Source of the DNA: CAYXAA01 sp964462985
Lineage (GTDB): Bacteria; Pseudomonadota; Alphaproteobacteria; Rhizobiales; Stappiaceae
Direction of reading: 5' to 3'
Length of the DNA: 64,000 nucleotides
Assembly: GCA_964462985.1 (NCBI GenBank)
Contig: CAYXAA010000020.1
Location: forward strand, 1 to 64,000
The number at the start of each line of letters is the position of its first letter. Position 1 is the first letter of the stretch. The notes under the pieces are model-generated. The model was not told the origin of the DNA, did not search any database, and saw only the letters and a program-made list of their open reading frames with translations. This document shows positions 24,348-32,438 of the stretch, piece by piece. A program made the translations under genes and the position numbers.

Positions 24348-24396
24348 GGAAAATTTACCTTTTGCCGCTTTTTGAACGGTATATATTCCTGTACCG
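24348..24396. promoter_or_regulatory. Candidate operators for the S24 repressor
   Basis: Between the divergent repressor and DUF952 genes, GGAAAATTTACC (24348-24359) and GGTATATATTCC (24378-24389) form an imperfect inverted repeat (10 of 12 positions match), and each half is itself nearly palindromic. CGGTA (24377-24381) and TACCG (24392-24396) form another repeat around the second half. AT-rich promoter-like sequence overlaps. An autoregulated repressor is the natural ligand. Confidence 0.5.
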
Positions 24397-24494
24397 CGGG
24401 AATTGCCAGCCTTCGGTCGCTTTTTCCAGCCGATTGCGATAGGAGGACGCACATCGGTGCGGCGCTCCCGCCGCTTCCAGGACATTTCGTCGCC

Positions 24495-24836
24495 ATGCCG
24501 CTGATCTACAAGATTGTCCCCCGTTCCCTGTGGCAGGAGGCCGAGCGGGTCGGCCGCTTCGACGGCGCGCCGGTCGATCACGCCGACGGCTTCATCCATT
24601 TCTCGACCGCCGCACAGGTGCGCGAGACCGCTGCGCGGCATTTCGCCGGGCAGGACGATCTGCTCCTGGTGGCGGTCGACGAGTCCGGCCTTGAGCCGGC
24701 GCTCAAATACGAGCCGTCGCGCGGTGGTGCCTTGTTCCCGCATCTTTACGGGCCGCTGCCACTCTCGGCCGTCGCAAGCGTCGCAGCGCTGCCGCTCGGG
24801 CCGGGCGGCTTCCACGTCTTCCCGGAAGACCTGTGA
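24495..24836 (+). CDS. DUF952 family protein
   Basis: A 113-residue protein matching DUF952: the start PLIYKIVPRSLWQEAE, then DGFIHFSTAAQVRETAARHF, LLLVAVDES, LKYEPSRGGALFPHLYGPLP and the C-terminal GGFHVFPEDL. The fold is related to glutathione S-transferase/kinase-like small domains in some annotations, but function is unknown. It is commonly the gene directly upstream of pyrD in alphaproteobacteria; here its TGA shares one base with the pyrD ATG (TGATG), so the two are coupled. The frame is open upstream of 24495 but the conserved N-terminus starts there. Confidence 0.9.
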   Translation: MPLIYKIVPRSLWQEAERVGRFDGAPVDHADGFIHFSTAAQVRETAARHFAGQDDLLLVAVDESGLEPALKYEPSRGGALFPHLYGPLPLSAVASVAALPLGPGGFHVFPEDL

Positions 24837-25927
24837 TGCTCCGTTCGCTGATCGACGGCGTTGCCCGCAGGGCCCTGTTCTCATTCGATGCCGAGACCGC
24901 GCACGGCCTGACGGTTAAGGCGCTCGCCGCGGGCGTGGTGCCCACCTGCCCGGTGCCGCAGGACGAGCGGCTACGGGTGACGCTCGGCGATCTTGCCTTC
25001 GTCAATCCGCTCGGCATGGCCGCCGGCTTCGACAAGAACGGTGAGGTGCCCGATGCCGTCCTCGGCCTCGGCTTCGGCCACACCGAGGTCGGTACCGTCA
25101 CGCCGAAGCCGCAACCCGGCAATCCGCGGCCGCGGGTTTTCCGCCTGACCGCAGACCGCGGTGTCATCAACCGCTATGGCTTCAACAATGACGGCCATGA
25201 CGCCCTGCGGGCCCGGCTCGAGGCGCGTCGCCACCGCGGCGGCATTGTCGGCGTCAACGTCGGCGCCAACAAGGACGCGGCAGATCGAGCTGCCGACTAC
25301 GTCGCCGGCGTCAAACGTTTCGCCGATCTTGCTTCGTTTTTCACCGTCAATGTCTCGTCGCCGAACACGCCCGGTCTGCGCGATCTCCAGGCCCGCGCAG
25401 CTCTTGCAGACCTGTTGCGCCGGGTGCTCGCGGCCCGGGACGAGACGGCCGGCGCCGTCGGCCGCAAGGTTCCTCTTCTGCTCAAGATCGCACCCGACAT
25501 CGACGACCTGCAGCTGGCGGAGATCGCCGAGGAGGCGCTGTCGAACAGGGTGGACGGACTGATCGTCTCCAACACGACGATCACGCGCGAGGGTCTGAAG
25601 GACGTGGATGTGGCGCGGGAGACGGGCGGGCTTTCCGGGCGGCCGCTGTTCCGGCGCTCGACCGTGGTGCTCGCCAGGATGCGCAAGCTGGTAGGGCCGG
25701 ACCTTCCGATCGTCGGCGTCGGCGGCATCGACAGCGGCGAGACCGCCTGGGCCAAGATCACGGCCGGCGCCGACCTGATTCAGCTTTACACCGGGCTCGT
25801 CTACGAAGGTCCTGGCCTCGTCGGCCGCATCCTGAGGCACCTCATCGACGAGATGGATCGGCGCGGCATGCGGTCGATCGCCGAGGCGAGGGGGATCGAG
25901 GTGGAGCGTTGGGCGGGCGGGAAGTAG
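24836..25927 (+). CDS. pyrD: Dihydroorotate dehydrogenase (quinone), class 2
   Basis: Membrane-associated flavoenzyme oxidising dihydroorotate to orotate with quinone in pyrimidine synthesis. The 363-residue product has the class 2 N-terminal helix, NPLGMAAGFDKNGEVPD, GHTEVGTVTPKPQPGNPRPR, NRYGFNNDG, the catalytic region TVNVSSPNTPGLRDLQ, and the FMN phosphate site GVGGIDSG with AGADLIQLYTGLVYEGP. Coupled to the DUF952 gene by a one-base overlap. Convergent with betB. Confidence 0.97.
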   Translation: MLRSLIDGVARRALFSFDAETAHGLTVKALAAGVVPTCPVPQDERLRVTLGDLAFVNPLGMAAGFDKNGEVPDAVLGLGFGHTEVGTVTPKPQPGNPRPRVFRLTADRGVINRYGFNNDGHDALRARLEARRHRGGIVGVNVGANKDAADRAADYVAGVKRFADLASFFTVNVSSPNTPGLRDLQARAALADLLRRVLAARDETAGAVGRKVPLLLKIAPDIDDLQLAEIAEEALSNRVDGLIVSNTTITREGLKDVDVARETGGLSGRPLFRRSTVVLARMRKLVGPDLPIVGVGGIDSGETAWAKITAGADLIQLYTGLVYEGPGLVGRILRHLIDEMDRRGMRSIAEARGIEVERWAGGK

Positions 25928-26038
25928 GTGTTAGAACCCGGCGTCAGGTGGCTCAACACCGGCACGGCCTGCCTGTCCCAAGTTGCGTCATGCGCGGCTT
26001 CTGGAGCGTCCGCGAGCGCTTTCATTCCATCGGCCGCC

Positions 26039-27502
26039 TCAGTACGGGCTCTCCACCCCGCCCAGTTCGACGTAGACTGACTTCACCTGGCTGTAGTGCT
26101 CGATCGCGGCGCGGCCGTTCTCGCGGCCAAGGCCCGATTTCTTGACGCCACCGAACGGCATGGCGATCGGTGTCAGATTGTAGCTGTTGATCCACAGAGT
26201 ACCGGCCTGGAGCTGCGCCGCGACGCGGTGGGCGCGCGCGAGATCGCGGGTGAAGACGCCGGCGGCAAGTCCGAATTCGGTCGCATTGGCGCGCCCGATC
26301 ACCTCGTCCTCGTGCTCGAAATCGAGCACGCACATCACCGGGCCGAAGATCTCCTCGCGGGCGATCGTCATATGATCGGCGACGTCGGCGAAAACCGTGG
26401 GCGCGACGAACAGGCCATCGGGCAGCTTAGGCACCGTGGCCGTCGCGCCGCCGCAGATGAGCCGCGCGCCCTCGCGCTTGCCGGCCTCGATGTAGGACAG
26501 CACCTTGTCGCGCTGGGCAGCCGAGACCAAGGGCCCCATCTGCGTTGCCTCATCGAACGGGTCGCCGAGCCGGATCGCCGCCGTGCGCTCGGCAAGACGG
26601 TGGAGGAAGCGGTCCTTGATTGCCTTTTGCACGAAGACCCGCGTCCCGTTGGAGCAGACCTGCCCGGCGGAATAGAAGTTGCCGAGCATGGCGCCGGAGA
26701 TCGCATTCTCGATGTCGGCGTCGTCAAACACGATCAGCGGCGACTTGCCGCCGAGTTCCAACGTGACGTGCTTCAGCGTCCGCGCGGCCGCTTCCGCAAC
26801 GCGGATGCCGGTCGGGACCGAGCCGGTGAGCGACACCTTGGCGACGTCCGGATGGGAGACGAGATGGCCGCCGGTGTCGCCTAGACCCTGGACGACGTTG
26901 AAGACGCCATCGGGCAGGCCGGCCTCTTTGAGGATCTCCGCAAGCTTCAGAGCCGAAAGCGGCGTCAGCTCGGAGGGTTTGAAGACGACGGCGTTGCCGC
27001 AGGCAAGCGCCGGCGCTGCCTTCCAGCAGGCGATCTGGATCGGATAATTCCAGGCGCCGATCGCACCGACGACGCCGAGCGGCTCGCGCCTGGTGTAGAC
27101 GAAGGAACCGCCGAGATCGATGTGCTCCCCCGCCAAAGTCGGCGCCAGCCCGCCAAAGAACGCGAGGCAGTCGGCGCCGGATGCGGCATCCGCCACCAGC
27201 GTCTCCTGCAGCGGCTTGCCCGTATCCAGCGTCTCCAACTCAGACAGCTCCCGATTTCGGACCCTGATGAGATCCGCGGCGCGGGTCAGTACGCGGCCGC
27301 GTTCCGTCGCCGGCGTCGCCGCCCAGGCGTGGAAGCCCGAGCGAGCCGCCGCGACGGCGGCGTTCACGGTCGCGTGGGTTGCCCCGTGCAGCCGGGCGAT
27401 GACTTCGCCGGTTGCCGGATAGCGGCTCTCGATCGGGACGCCGGCCGGGTCCTCGACATGGGCGCCGTTGATGAAATGCGAGGCTTTGGGCTGGGCGCGC
27501 AT
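26039..27502 (-). CDS. betB: Betaine aldehyde dehydrogenase
   Basis: Oxidises betaine aldehyde to glycine betaine with NAD(P)+, the second step of osmoprotectant synthesis from choline. The 487-residue ALDH has VTLELGGKSPLIVFDDAD with the catalytic glutamate region, the nucleophile C in SAGQVCSNGTRVFVQ, and the BetB-type N-terminus HFINGAHVEDPAG; the C-terminal GLGRENGRAAIEHYSQVKSV is standard. GGGAGGAC precedes the ATG. It is the last gene of the betI-betA-PLP enzyme-betB cluster on the minus strand. Confidence 0.95.
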   Translation of the reverse strand: MRAQPKASHFINGAHVEDPAGVPIESRYPATGEVIARLHGATHATVNAAVAAARSGFHAWAATPATERGRVLTRAADLIRVRNRELSELETLDTGKPLQETLVADAASGADCLAFFGGLAPTLAGEHIDLGGSFVYTRREPLGVVGAIGAWNYPIQIACWKAAPALACGNAVVFKPSELTPLSALKLAEILKEAGLPDGVFNVVQGLGDTGGHLVSHPDVAKVSLTGSVPTGIRVAEAAARTLKHVTLELGGKSPLIVFDDADIENAISGAMLGNFYSAGQVCSNGTRVFVQKAIKDRFLHRLAERTAAIRLGDPFDEATQMGPLVSAAQRDKVLSYIEAGKREGARLICGGATATVPKLPDGLFVAPTVFADVADHMTIAREEIFGPVMCVLDFEHEDEVIGRANATEFGLAAGVFTRDLARAHRVAAQLQAGTLWINSYNLTPIAMPFGGVKKSGLGRENGRAAIEHYSQVKSVYVELGGVESPY

Positions 27503-27530
27503 CGCCGTCCTCCCATTGGGTCGATTGAGG

Positions 27531-28748
27531 TTACAGGCAGGCGTCGAGATCCCGGATCAGATCCTCGGCCTCTTCCAGGCCGATGGACAGCCGGAACAGG
27601 CCGTCGCCGGCCCAGGCGCGATAGGCCGCCTCACTCCCGGGCGATCCGCCGAACGACGAGGCGAGAAGTTCGTCGGTCTGCATCCAGCAGATCAAAGATC
27701 GATGATGGCCGAGCGAGACGGCATAGTGGATCACGCCGAGGTTCTGGGCCATGCGATGGGCCGTGGTGCGGCCGGCGGCCGCGCCGCCTTTCACCTGAAA
27801 GGCGATCATACCGGAAAAGTTCGACATCTGCCGCCGGGCGAGGTCATGCTGCGGATGTGACGGCAGACCGGGATAGGTCACGCGCTCGACCGCCGGATGG
27901 CTTTCCAGAAAGCGGGCGACCGCCAGCGCATTTTCCTCATGGCTCTTCATCCGGAGCGGCAGGGTGGCCACGCCCCGGGCAATCAGCCAGGCGTTGAACG
28001 GGCTCATCACCCCGCCAAAATGGATTGCTGCATCGGCGCGCAACTTCGCGACAAGGTCCGCGGCCCCGACCACCACGCCGCCGATCGCGTCACCGTGGCC
28101 GCACAGATACTTGGTCGCCGAATGCATCACCAGGTCGGCACCGAGCGCAAGCGGTCTGGTGGCGATCGGCGTGGCGAACGTGCTGTCGACGGCGAGCAGC
28201 GCACCGGCCTCTTTGGCGATCGTGCCGAGCGCCGCGATGTCGCTCAGCCTGAGCAGTGGATTGCAGGGCGTGTCGACGAAGATCAGTTTCGTCCTGTCAG
28301 TGACCGCCGCTCGCACCGCTGCCGCGTCCGAGGCGTCGACACAGGTCACGGCAATGCCGAACCGTGGGAGATAGTCGCGGGCCAGTTCGGCAATCGCCGC
28401 ATAGCAGACGTCCGAGACCACTGCATGGTCGCCGGCCTTGAGGAATGTGGTGAAGATCGCCGCCGTTGCCGCCATGCCCGAGGCGAAGCACTGTCCGGCC
28501 TCGGCGCCCTCGAGCAAGGCGAGCTTGGCGGCCAGCGCGTCGACCGTCGGGTTGCTCCAGCGCGTGTAGAGATAGGGCGTGTCCGCGGACAGATCATAGG
28601 CGGAGAAAGCCTCCGGACCTTCGGTGACGAAGGTCGAGGACAGAACGATGGACGGCGACGACGCGCCGGTCGCGGGATCAGGCCGCTCGCCGCCGTGAAC
28701 CGCGATCGTGCGCGGCCCGGCCATGTTGGACAGCAATCTTTTTGCCAT
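27531..28748 (-). CDS. Cys/Met-metabolism PLP-dependent enzyme inside the bet operon
   Basis: A 405-residue gamma-family PLP enzyme: IVLSSTFVTEG, YTRWSNPTVDALAAKLALLEG, ASGMAATAAIFTTFLKAGD, active-site tyrosine region DVCYAAIAELARDY, K213 in MHSATKYLCGHGDAIGG, and GLEEAEDLIRDLDACL at the end. Relatives include cystathionine gamma-synthase, cystathionine beta/gamma-lyase and methionine gamma-lyase; the sequence alone does not decide. It differs clearly from metZ of this window. Its position between betA and betB, with 28 bp to betB and 21 bp to betA, indicates co-transcription with choline oxidation, perhaps linking betaine-derived methyl groups to sulfur amino acids (inference). Confidence 0.88.
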   Translation of the reverse strand: MAKRLLSNMAGPRTIAVHGGERPDPATGASSPSIVLSSTFVTEGPEAFSAYDLSADTPYLYTRWSNPTVDALAAKLALLEGAEAGQCFASGMAATAAIFTTFLKAGDHAVVSDVCYAAIAELARDYLPRFGIAVTCVDASDAAAVRAAVTDRTKLIFVDTPCNPLLRLSDIAALGTIAKEAGALLAVDSTFATPIATRPLALGADLVMHSATKYLCGHGDAIGGVVVGAADLVAKLRADAAIHFGGVMSPFNAWLIARGVATLPLRMKSHEENALAVARFLESHPAVERVTYPGLPSHPQHDLARRQMSNFSGMIAFQVKGGAAAGRTTAHRMAQNLGVIHYAVSLGHHRSLICWMQTDELLASSFGGSPGSEAAYRAWAGDGLFRLSIGLEEAEDLIRDLDACL

Positions 28749-28769
28749 GGCATTCTCCTCGGCAGGCCG

Positions 28770-30428
28770 TTACCGCTGGTTCGTTTCCCAGGCCGGGTTG
28801 ATCCACGGCTCGAGGTTGGACGGGGGCAGCGGCGGCTTGCCGAGAATATGGTCGGCCATCTTCTCGCCAACCATGATCGACGGTGCGTTCAGATTGCCGT
28901 TGGTGATCTGCGGGAACACCGAACTGTCGGCGACGCGCAGGCCCTCGACGCCGATCACCCGGCCCTCCGGGTCGACCACCGCGTCCCTGTCCTCCGGCGA
29001 CCCCATGCGGCAGGTGCCGCACGGATGATACGCGCTTTCGACGTTCTCGCGGATGAAGTTGTCGAGTTCGTCGTCGGTCTGCACGTCCTCGCCCGGCTGG
29101 ATTTCCCGGCCACGGAACGGGGTAAAGGCCTCCTGGCCGAAGATTTCCCGGGTCAGGCGGATGCAGGTGCGGAAGTCGGCCCAGTCGTCGGGATGCGACA
29201 TGTAGTTGAACAGGATCGACGGCTTGTCGTGCGGGTCCGCCGAGGTGATCCGCACCCGTCCGCGCGACTTGGAGCGCATCGGCCCGACATGCGCCTGGAA
29301 ACCGTGGCCCTCGGCAGCGGCCTTGCCGTCATAGCGCACGGCAAAGGGCAGGAAATGATACTGGATGTCCGGATATTTGACCCCCGCCCTTGAACGGATG
29401 AAGGCGCAGGCTTCGAAGTGGTTGCTGGCCCCGAGCCCGGTGCCGGTGAAGAGCCACTGCGCGCCGATCACCGCCTTGGAGAACGGGTTCCAGTGCTTGT
29501 AGAGCGTGATCGGCTGGGTGCAGGCCTGCTGAATGTAAAGTTCGAGGTGGTCCTGCAGGTTGCGGCCGACGCCCGGACGGTCAGCCACCACCGGGATCCC
29601 GAGTGCGGACAGTTCCGCGCCGTCGCCGACGCCCGACAGCAGAAGCAAACGCGGCGAGTTGATCGAGGAGGCGGACAGGATCACCTCGGCGCTCGCCCGG
29701 GCGGTTTCGATCTGTCCGCCACGCTCGAACTCGACACCGACCGCACGCCTGCCTTCGAACAGGACGCGGCGGACGAAGGCGCCGGTCACGAGCGAGACGT
29801 TGCTCCGCTTCAGCGCCGGCTTCAGATAGGCGCTTGCCGCCGACCAGCGCCGGCCGCGGTGCACGGTCATCTCCATGTCGCCGAAGCCTTCCTGCTTCAG
29901 CCCGTTGTAGTCCGGCGTCGTCTCGTAGCCGGCCTGACGGCCTGCCGTGATGAAGGCCTCGTAGAGCGGGCTCCACTTGGTGCCGCGGTTGACGTGGAGC
30001 GGTCCGTCGGTGCCGCGCACCCCCTCCGCGTCGCCGTGGCCGACGCATTCCATCCGGCGAAAGTAGGGCAGCACATCCGCATAGGACCAGCCGCGCGCGC
30101 CCATCTCGGCCCAGGTCTCATAGTCGCAGGCGTGACCGCGGACATAAACCATGCCGTTGATCGACGACGAGCCGCCGATCACCTTGCCGCGCGGCGTCGC
30201 CAGCCGGCGGCCGCCGAGATGCGGCTCCGGCTCGCTCTGAAACCCCCAGTCGTAGCGCGCCATGTTCATCGGATAGCTCAGCGCCGCCGGCATCTGGATG
30301 AAGGGGCCGGCGTCGCTGCCGCCCGTCTCCAGAACCAGGACGGTGACGGCCGCATCCTCCGACAGCCGATAGGCAAGGGCGCAGCCGGCCGACCCGGCGC
30401 CGACGATGATGTGCGTCGCTTCACGCAT
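28770..30428 (-). CDS. betA: Choline dehydrogenase
   Basis: FAD enzyme of the GMC family oxidising choline to betaine aldehyde at the membrane. The 552-residue product starts MREATHIIVGAGSAGCALAY (dinucleotide-binding GxGxxG), has the GMC signature GGSSSINGMVYVRGH and the C-terminal catalytic histidine region YHPCGTCRMGSPEDRDAVVD. Its ATG overlaps the end of betI by 8 bases (ATGCGTGA), so translation is coupled; the frame is open upstream inside betI but that is not plausible. Expected to be repressed by BetI and released by choline. Confidence 0.95.
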   Translation of the reverse strand: MREATHIIVGAGSAGCALAYRLSEDAAVTVLVLETGGSDAGPFIQMPAALSYPMNMARYDWGFQSEPEPHLGGRRLATPRGKVIGGSSSINGMVYVRGHACDYETWAEMGARGWSYADVLPYFRRMECVGHGDAEGVRGTDGPLHVNRGTKWSPLYEAFITAGRQAGYETTPDYNGLKQEGFGDMEMTVHRGRRWSAASAYLKPALKRSNVSLVTGAFVRRVLFEGRRAVGVEFERGGQIETARASAEVILSASSINSPRLLLLSGVGDGAELSALGIPVVADRPGVGRNLQDHLELYIQQACTQPITLYKHWNPFSKAVIGAQWLFTGTGLGASNHFEACAFIRSRAGVKYPDIQYHFLPFAVRYDGKAAAEGHGFQAHVGPMRSKSRGRVRITSADPHDKPSILFNYMSHPDDWADFRTCIRLTREIFGQEAFTPFRGREIQPGEDVQTDDELDNFIRENVESAYHPCGTCRMGSPEDRDAVVDPEGRVIGVEGLRVADSSVFPQITNGNLNAPSIMVGEKMADHILGKPPLPPSNLEPWINPAWETNQR

Positions 30429-31011
30429 GGCTGTCCCCCGCGATCTGGCGTTCGACATAGTCCTCAACGATGCGGACCGCGCTGCGCGGGTGCGGAGGCT
30501 TCTCCGCAAAGACATGCTGCAGCCAAAGCCCGTCGATCATCGCCGCCGTTCCCTGCGCTGCGCGGCGTGCAGCCTCTCGTGGAAGGAAGGCGCTAAAATC
30601 GTGCGCAAGATTGGAGGCAAGGCGGCGGTGATAAACCCGCAGCAGCCGCCGCGTTTCCGGCTCGGTACGAGCCTGGAGATAGAAGGCAAGCCAGGCGGAA
30701 ATCAGCGCCGGCTGGAACTGGGTCGGCGCGAAGCTGGCCGCGATCTTGGCCGAGATGCGTTCGCGCGGGCTGGTCGCCTCCCCCAGCCGCTCGCGGATCT
30801 CACGCGACAGGTCGCTGAGCAGCGCTCGCATCGTTGCGTTGAGCAGTCCCGCCTTGGAGCCGAAATAGTGATGGGCAAGTCCGCCGGACACACCGGCTCG
30901 CCGGGCAATCTCGGCAATCGTCGCCTCCTGGAGGCCGCAGGCGTGGATCGTCTCCACCGTTGCATCGATTAGCGCCTTGCGGCGCTCTGTCTCCATTCCG
31001 ATCCGCGGCAT
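30421..31011 (-). CDS. betI: Choline-responsive TetR-family repressor BetI
   Basis: A 196-residue TetR-type repressor: MPRIGMETERRKALIDATVE, HTH AGLQEATIAEIARRAGVSGG with LAHHYFGSKAGLLNATMRAL (here IHACGLQEATIAEIARRAG), and C-terminal YHRRLASNLAHDFSAFLPRE, GTAAMIDGLWLQ typical of BetI. In known systems it represses bet genes and choline uptake until choline binds. ATG 31011 fits the family N-terminus; an upstream extension to 31098 would run over the operator. It is first in the bet operon and divergent from choXWV. Confidence 0.95.
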   Translation of the reverse strand: MPRIGMETERRKALIDATVETIHACGLQEATIAEIARRAGVSGGLAHHYFGSKAGLLNATMRALLSDLSREIRERLGEATSPRERISAKIAASFAPTQFQPALISAWLAFYLQARTEPETRRLLRVYHRRLASNLAHDFSAFLPREAARRAAQGTAAMIDGLWLQHVFAEKPPHPRSAVRIVEDYVERQIAGDSHA

Positions 31012-31075
31012 ATCGCTTCGTTCCGCTGTTCCATCCCGATTGCAGTGCGGGCGCATCAGTATCGCAGCAATATTT

Positions 31076-31095
31076 TTGATTGGCCAACCAATCAA
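31076..31095. promoter_or_regulatory. BetI-like operator
   Basis: Perfect inverted repeat TTGATTGG-CCAA-CCAATCAA in the betI-choX gap, 65 bp upstream of the betI ATG. Both the ATTG/CAAT arms and the position fit operators described for BetI regulators, so it probably controls both betIA-betB and choXWV. Confidence 0.7.
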
Positions 31096-31120
31096 CAAAA
31101 AGGGCGAATTTTAAGGCGCA

Positions 31121-31137
31121 TTTGCGTCTGACGCAAA
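31121..31137. promoter_or_regulatory. Second palindrome upstream of choXWV
   Basis: A perfect 17-bp palindrome, TTTGCGTC-T-GACGCAAA, 25 bp from the BetI-like site and unrelated to it in sequence. It overlaps the likely -35 of choX, as expected for a repressor site. The cognate regulator is unknown. Confidence 0.55.
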
Positions 31138-31323
31138 AAGGTGTTTTGATAGCCTCAATTCGCTCGCGCCTGACGGCGCCGGGCCGCGCGGCTGGCAGGC
31201 TGCGCAATGAAACGAGCGCGGAAACGCGCCGAGGGGATTATCGACGCCGGGACATGATCGTCGGCTTCCGCTATCGGGGCTGGCGTTCGCCGGCCGGCGG
31301 CTTTCAGAATGGAGGATCATTGC

Positions 31324-32268
31324 ATGATCAATCTTCGACTTCGCCTCGGCGTCGCCGCCGTGGCACTCGCCCTTACGGCAGGCGTCTCCGAGGCGGCCGA
31401 TCCCGAGTCCTGCAAGACGGTGCGCTTTTCCGATGTCGGCTGGACCGACATCACGGCGACGACAGCGGCGACAGGTGTCGTGCTGAAGGCGCTGGGCTAC
31501 GACACGAACGTCAAGATCCTGTCGGTTCCTGTCACCTATGCCTCGTTGAAGAACAAGGACATTGACGTTTTCCTCGGCAACTGGATGCCGACCATGGAGG
31601 GGGACATCCGGCCCTATCTCGAGGACGGCTCGGTCGAATCCGTCGGTGTCAATCTGGAGGGCGCGAAATACACACTTGCGGTCCCGCAGTACACCTACGA
31701 GAAGGGGCTGACGAACTTCGCCGACATTGCCAAGTTCAAGGACGACCTTGACGGCAAGATCTACGGGATCGAGCCCGGGAATGATGGCAACCGGCTCATC
31801 ATCGACATGATCGACCAGAACACCTTCGATCTGGGTGACTTCGAGATCGTCGAAAGCTCCGAACAGGGCATGCTGGCCCAGGTCGCGCGTGCGGTGAAGC
31901 GCAACCAGGACATCGTGTTTCTCGGCTGGGAGCCGCATCCGATGAACAAGTTCGCCATCGCCTATCTCGACGGTGGCGACGAGGTGTTCGGGCCCAACTA
32001 CGGCGGCGCCACGGTCTATACCAACGTGCGCAAGGGCTACCTCGAGGAATGCCCGAACGTCGCCAAGCTTCTCAAGAATCTCAAGTTCACGCTTGAGATG
32101 GAAAACGAGATGATGGATGCCATCCTCAACGGCGGCCAGGAGCCATCCGATGCGGCCGCCGCGTGGCTCAAGGCACAGCCGGCCGCGTTCGAAGGCTGGC
32201 TTAACGGCGTCACCACGTTCGATGGCGGTCCGGCGATTCCGGCCGTCAAGGAAGCCCTTGGGCTCTGA
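31324..32268 (+). CDS. choX: Choline ABC transporter substrate-binding protein
   Basis: Periplasmic binding protein of 314 residues with signal peptide (RLRLGVAAVALALTAGVSEA). The mature part has the OpuAC/ChoX features: VRFSDVGWTDITATTAATG, DVFLGNWMPTMEGDIRPYL, GIEPGNDGNRLIIDMI and FLGWEPHPMN, which supply the aromatic box for the quaternary amine. The ATG at 31324 follows GGAGG by 8 bases; the ATG 15 bases earlier lies before the ribosome-binding site. First gene of choXWV, next to bet genes, so choline is the likely ligand. Confidence 0.95.
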   Translation: MINLRLRLGVAAVALALTAGVSEAADPESCKTVRFSDVGWTDITATTAATGVVLKALGYDTNVKILSVPVTYASLKNKDIDVFLGNWMPTMEGDIRPYLEDGSVESVGVNLEGAKYTLAVPQYTYEKGLTNFADIAKFKDDLDGKIYGIEPGNDGNRLIIDMIDQNTFDLGDFEIVESSEQGMLAQVARAVKRNQDIVFLGWEPHPMNKFAIAYLDGGDEVFGPNYGGATVYTNVRKGYLEECPNVAKLLKNLKFTLEMENEMMDAILNGGQEPSDAAAAWLKAQPAAFEGWLNGVTTFDGGPAIPAVKEALGL

Positions 32269-32287
32269 GCTTCCCGGCATGTCTGCA

Positions 32288-32316
32288 CCGCACCGGGGTG
32301 GACGGTCCCGGTGTGG
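32288..32316 (+). other. Hairpin between choX and choW
   Basis: CCGCACCGGG (32288-32297) pairs with CCCGGTGTGG (32307-32316) with one G-U pair and a 9-nt loop, 20 nt after the choX stop. There is no U-tract. Such structures often protect the mRNA of the abundant binding protein from 3' decay relative to the permease. Confidence 0.5.
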
Positions 32317-32438
32317 GGCATTCGGGCCTGGAGTACTAGCCTCCCGCCGGACCCGGGCGGGTTGCTCCAGCAGACTGAAAGCGATCCGCTTCGCGATGCT
32401 CAATCGATTGAACATCCGCTGATCTGGGGAGGGTGCCC

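Larger units (their letters stand above)
31012..31323. other. Regulatory gap between betI and choX
   Basis: A 312-bp divergent control region. It contains two different perfect palindromes, one BetI-like (31076-31095) and one unassigned (31121-31137), and a possible choX promoter with -35 TTGCGT (31122-31127) and -10 TTGATA (31146-31151), 18-bp spacer. The rest, 31160-31300, shows no gene or clear signal; GGAGG for choX lies at 31311-31315. Confidence 0.6.
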
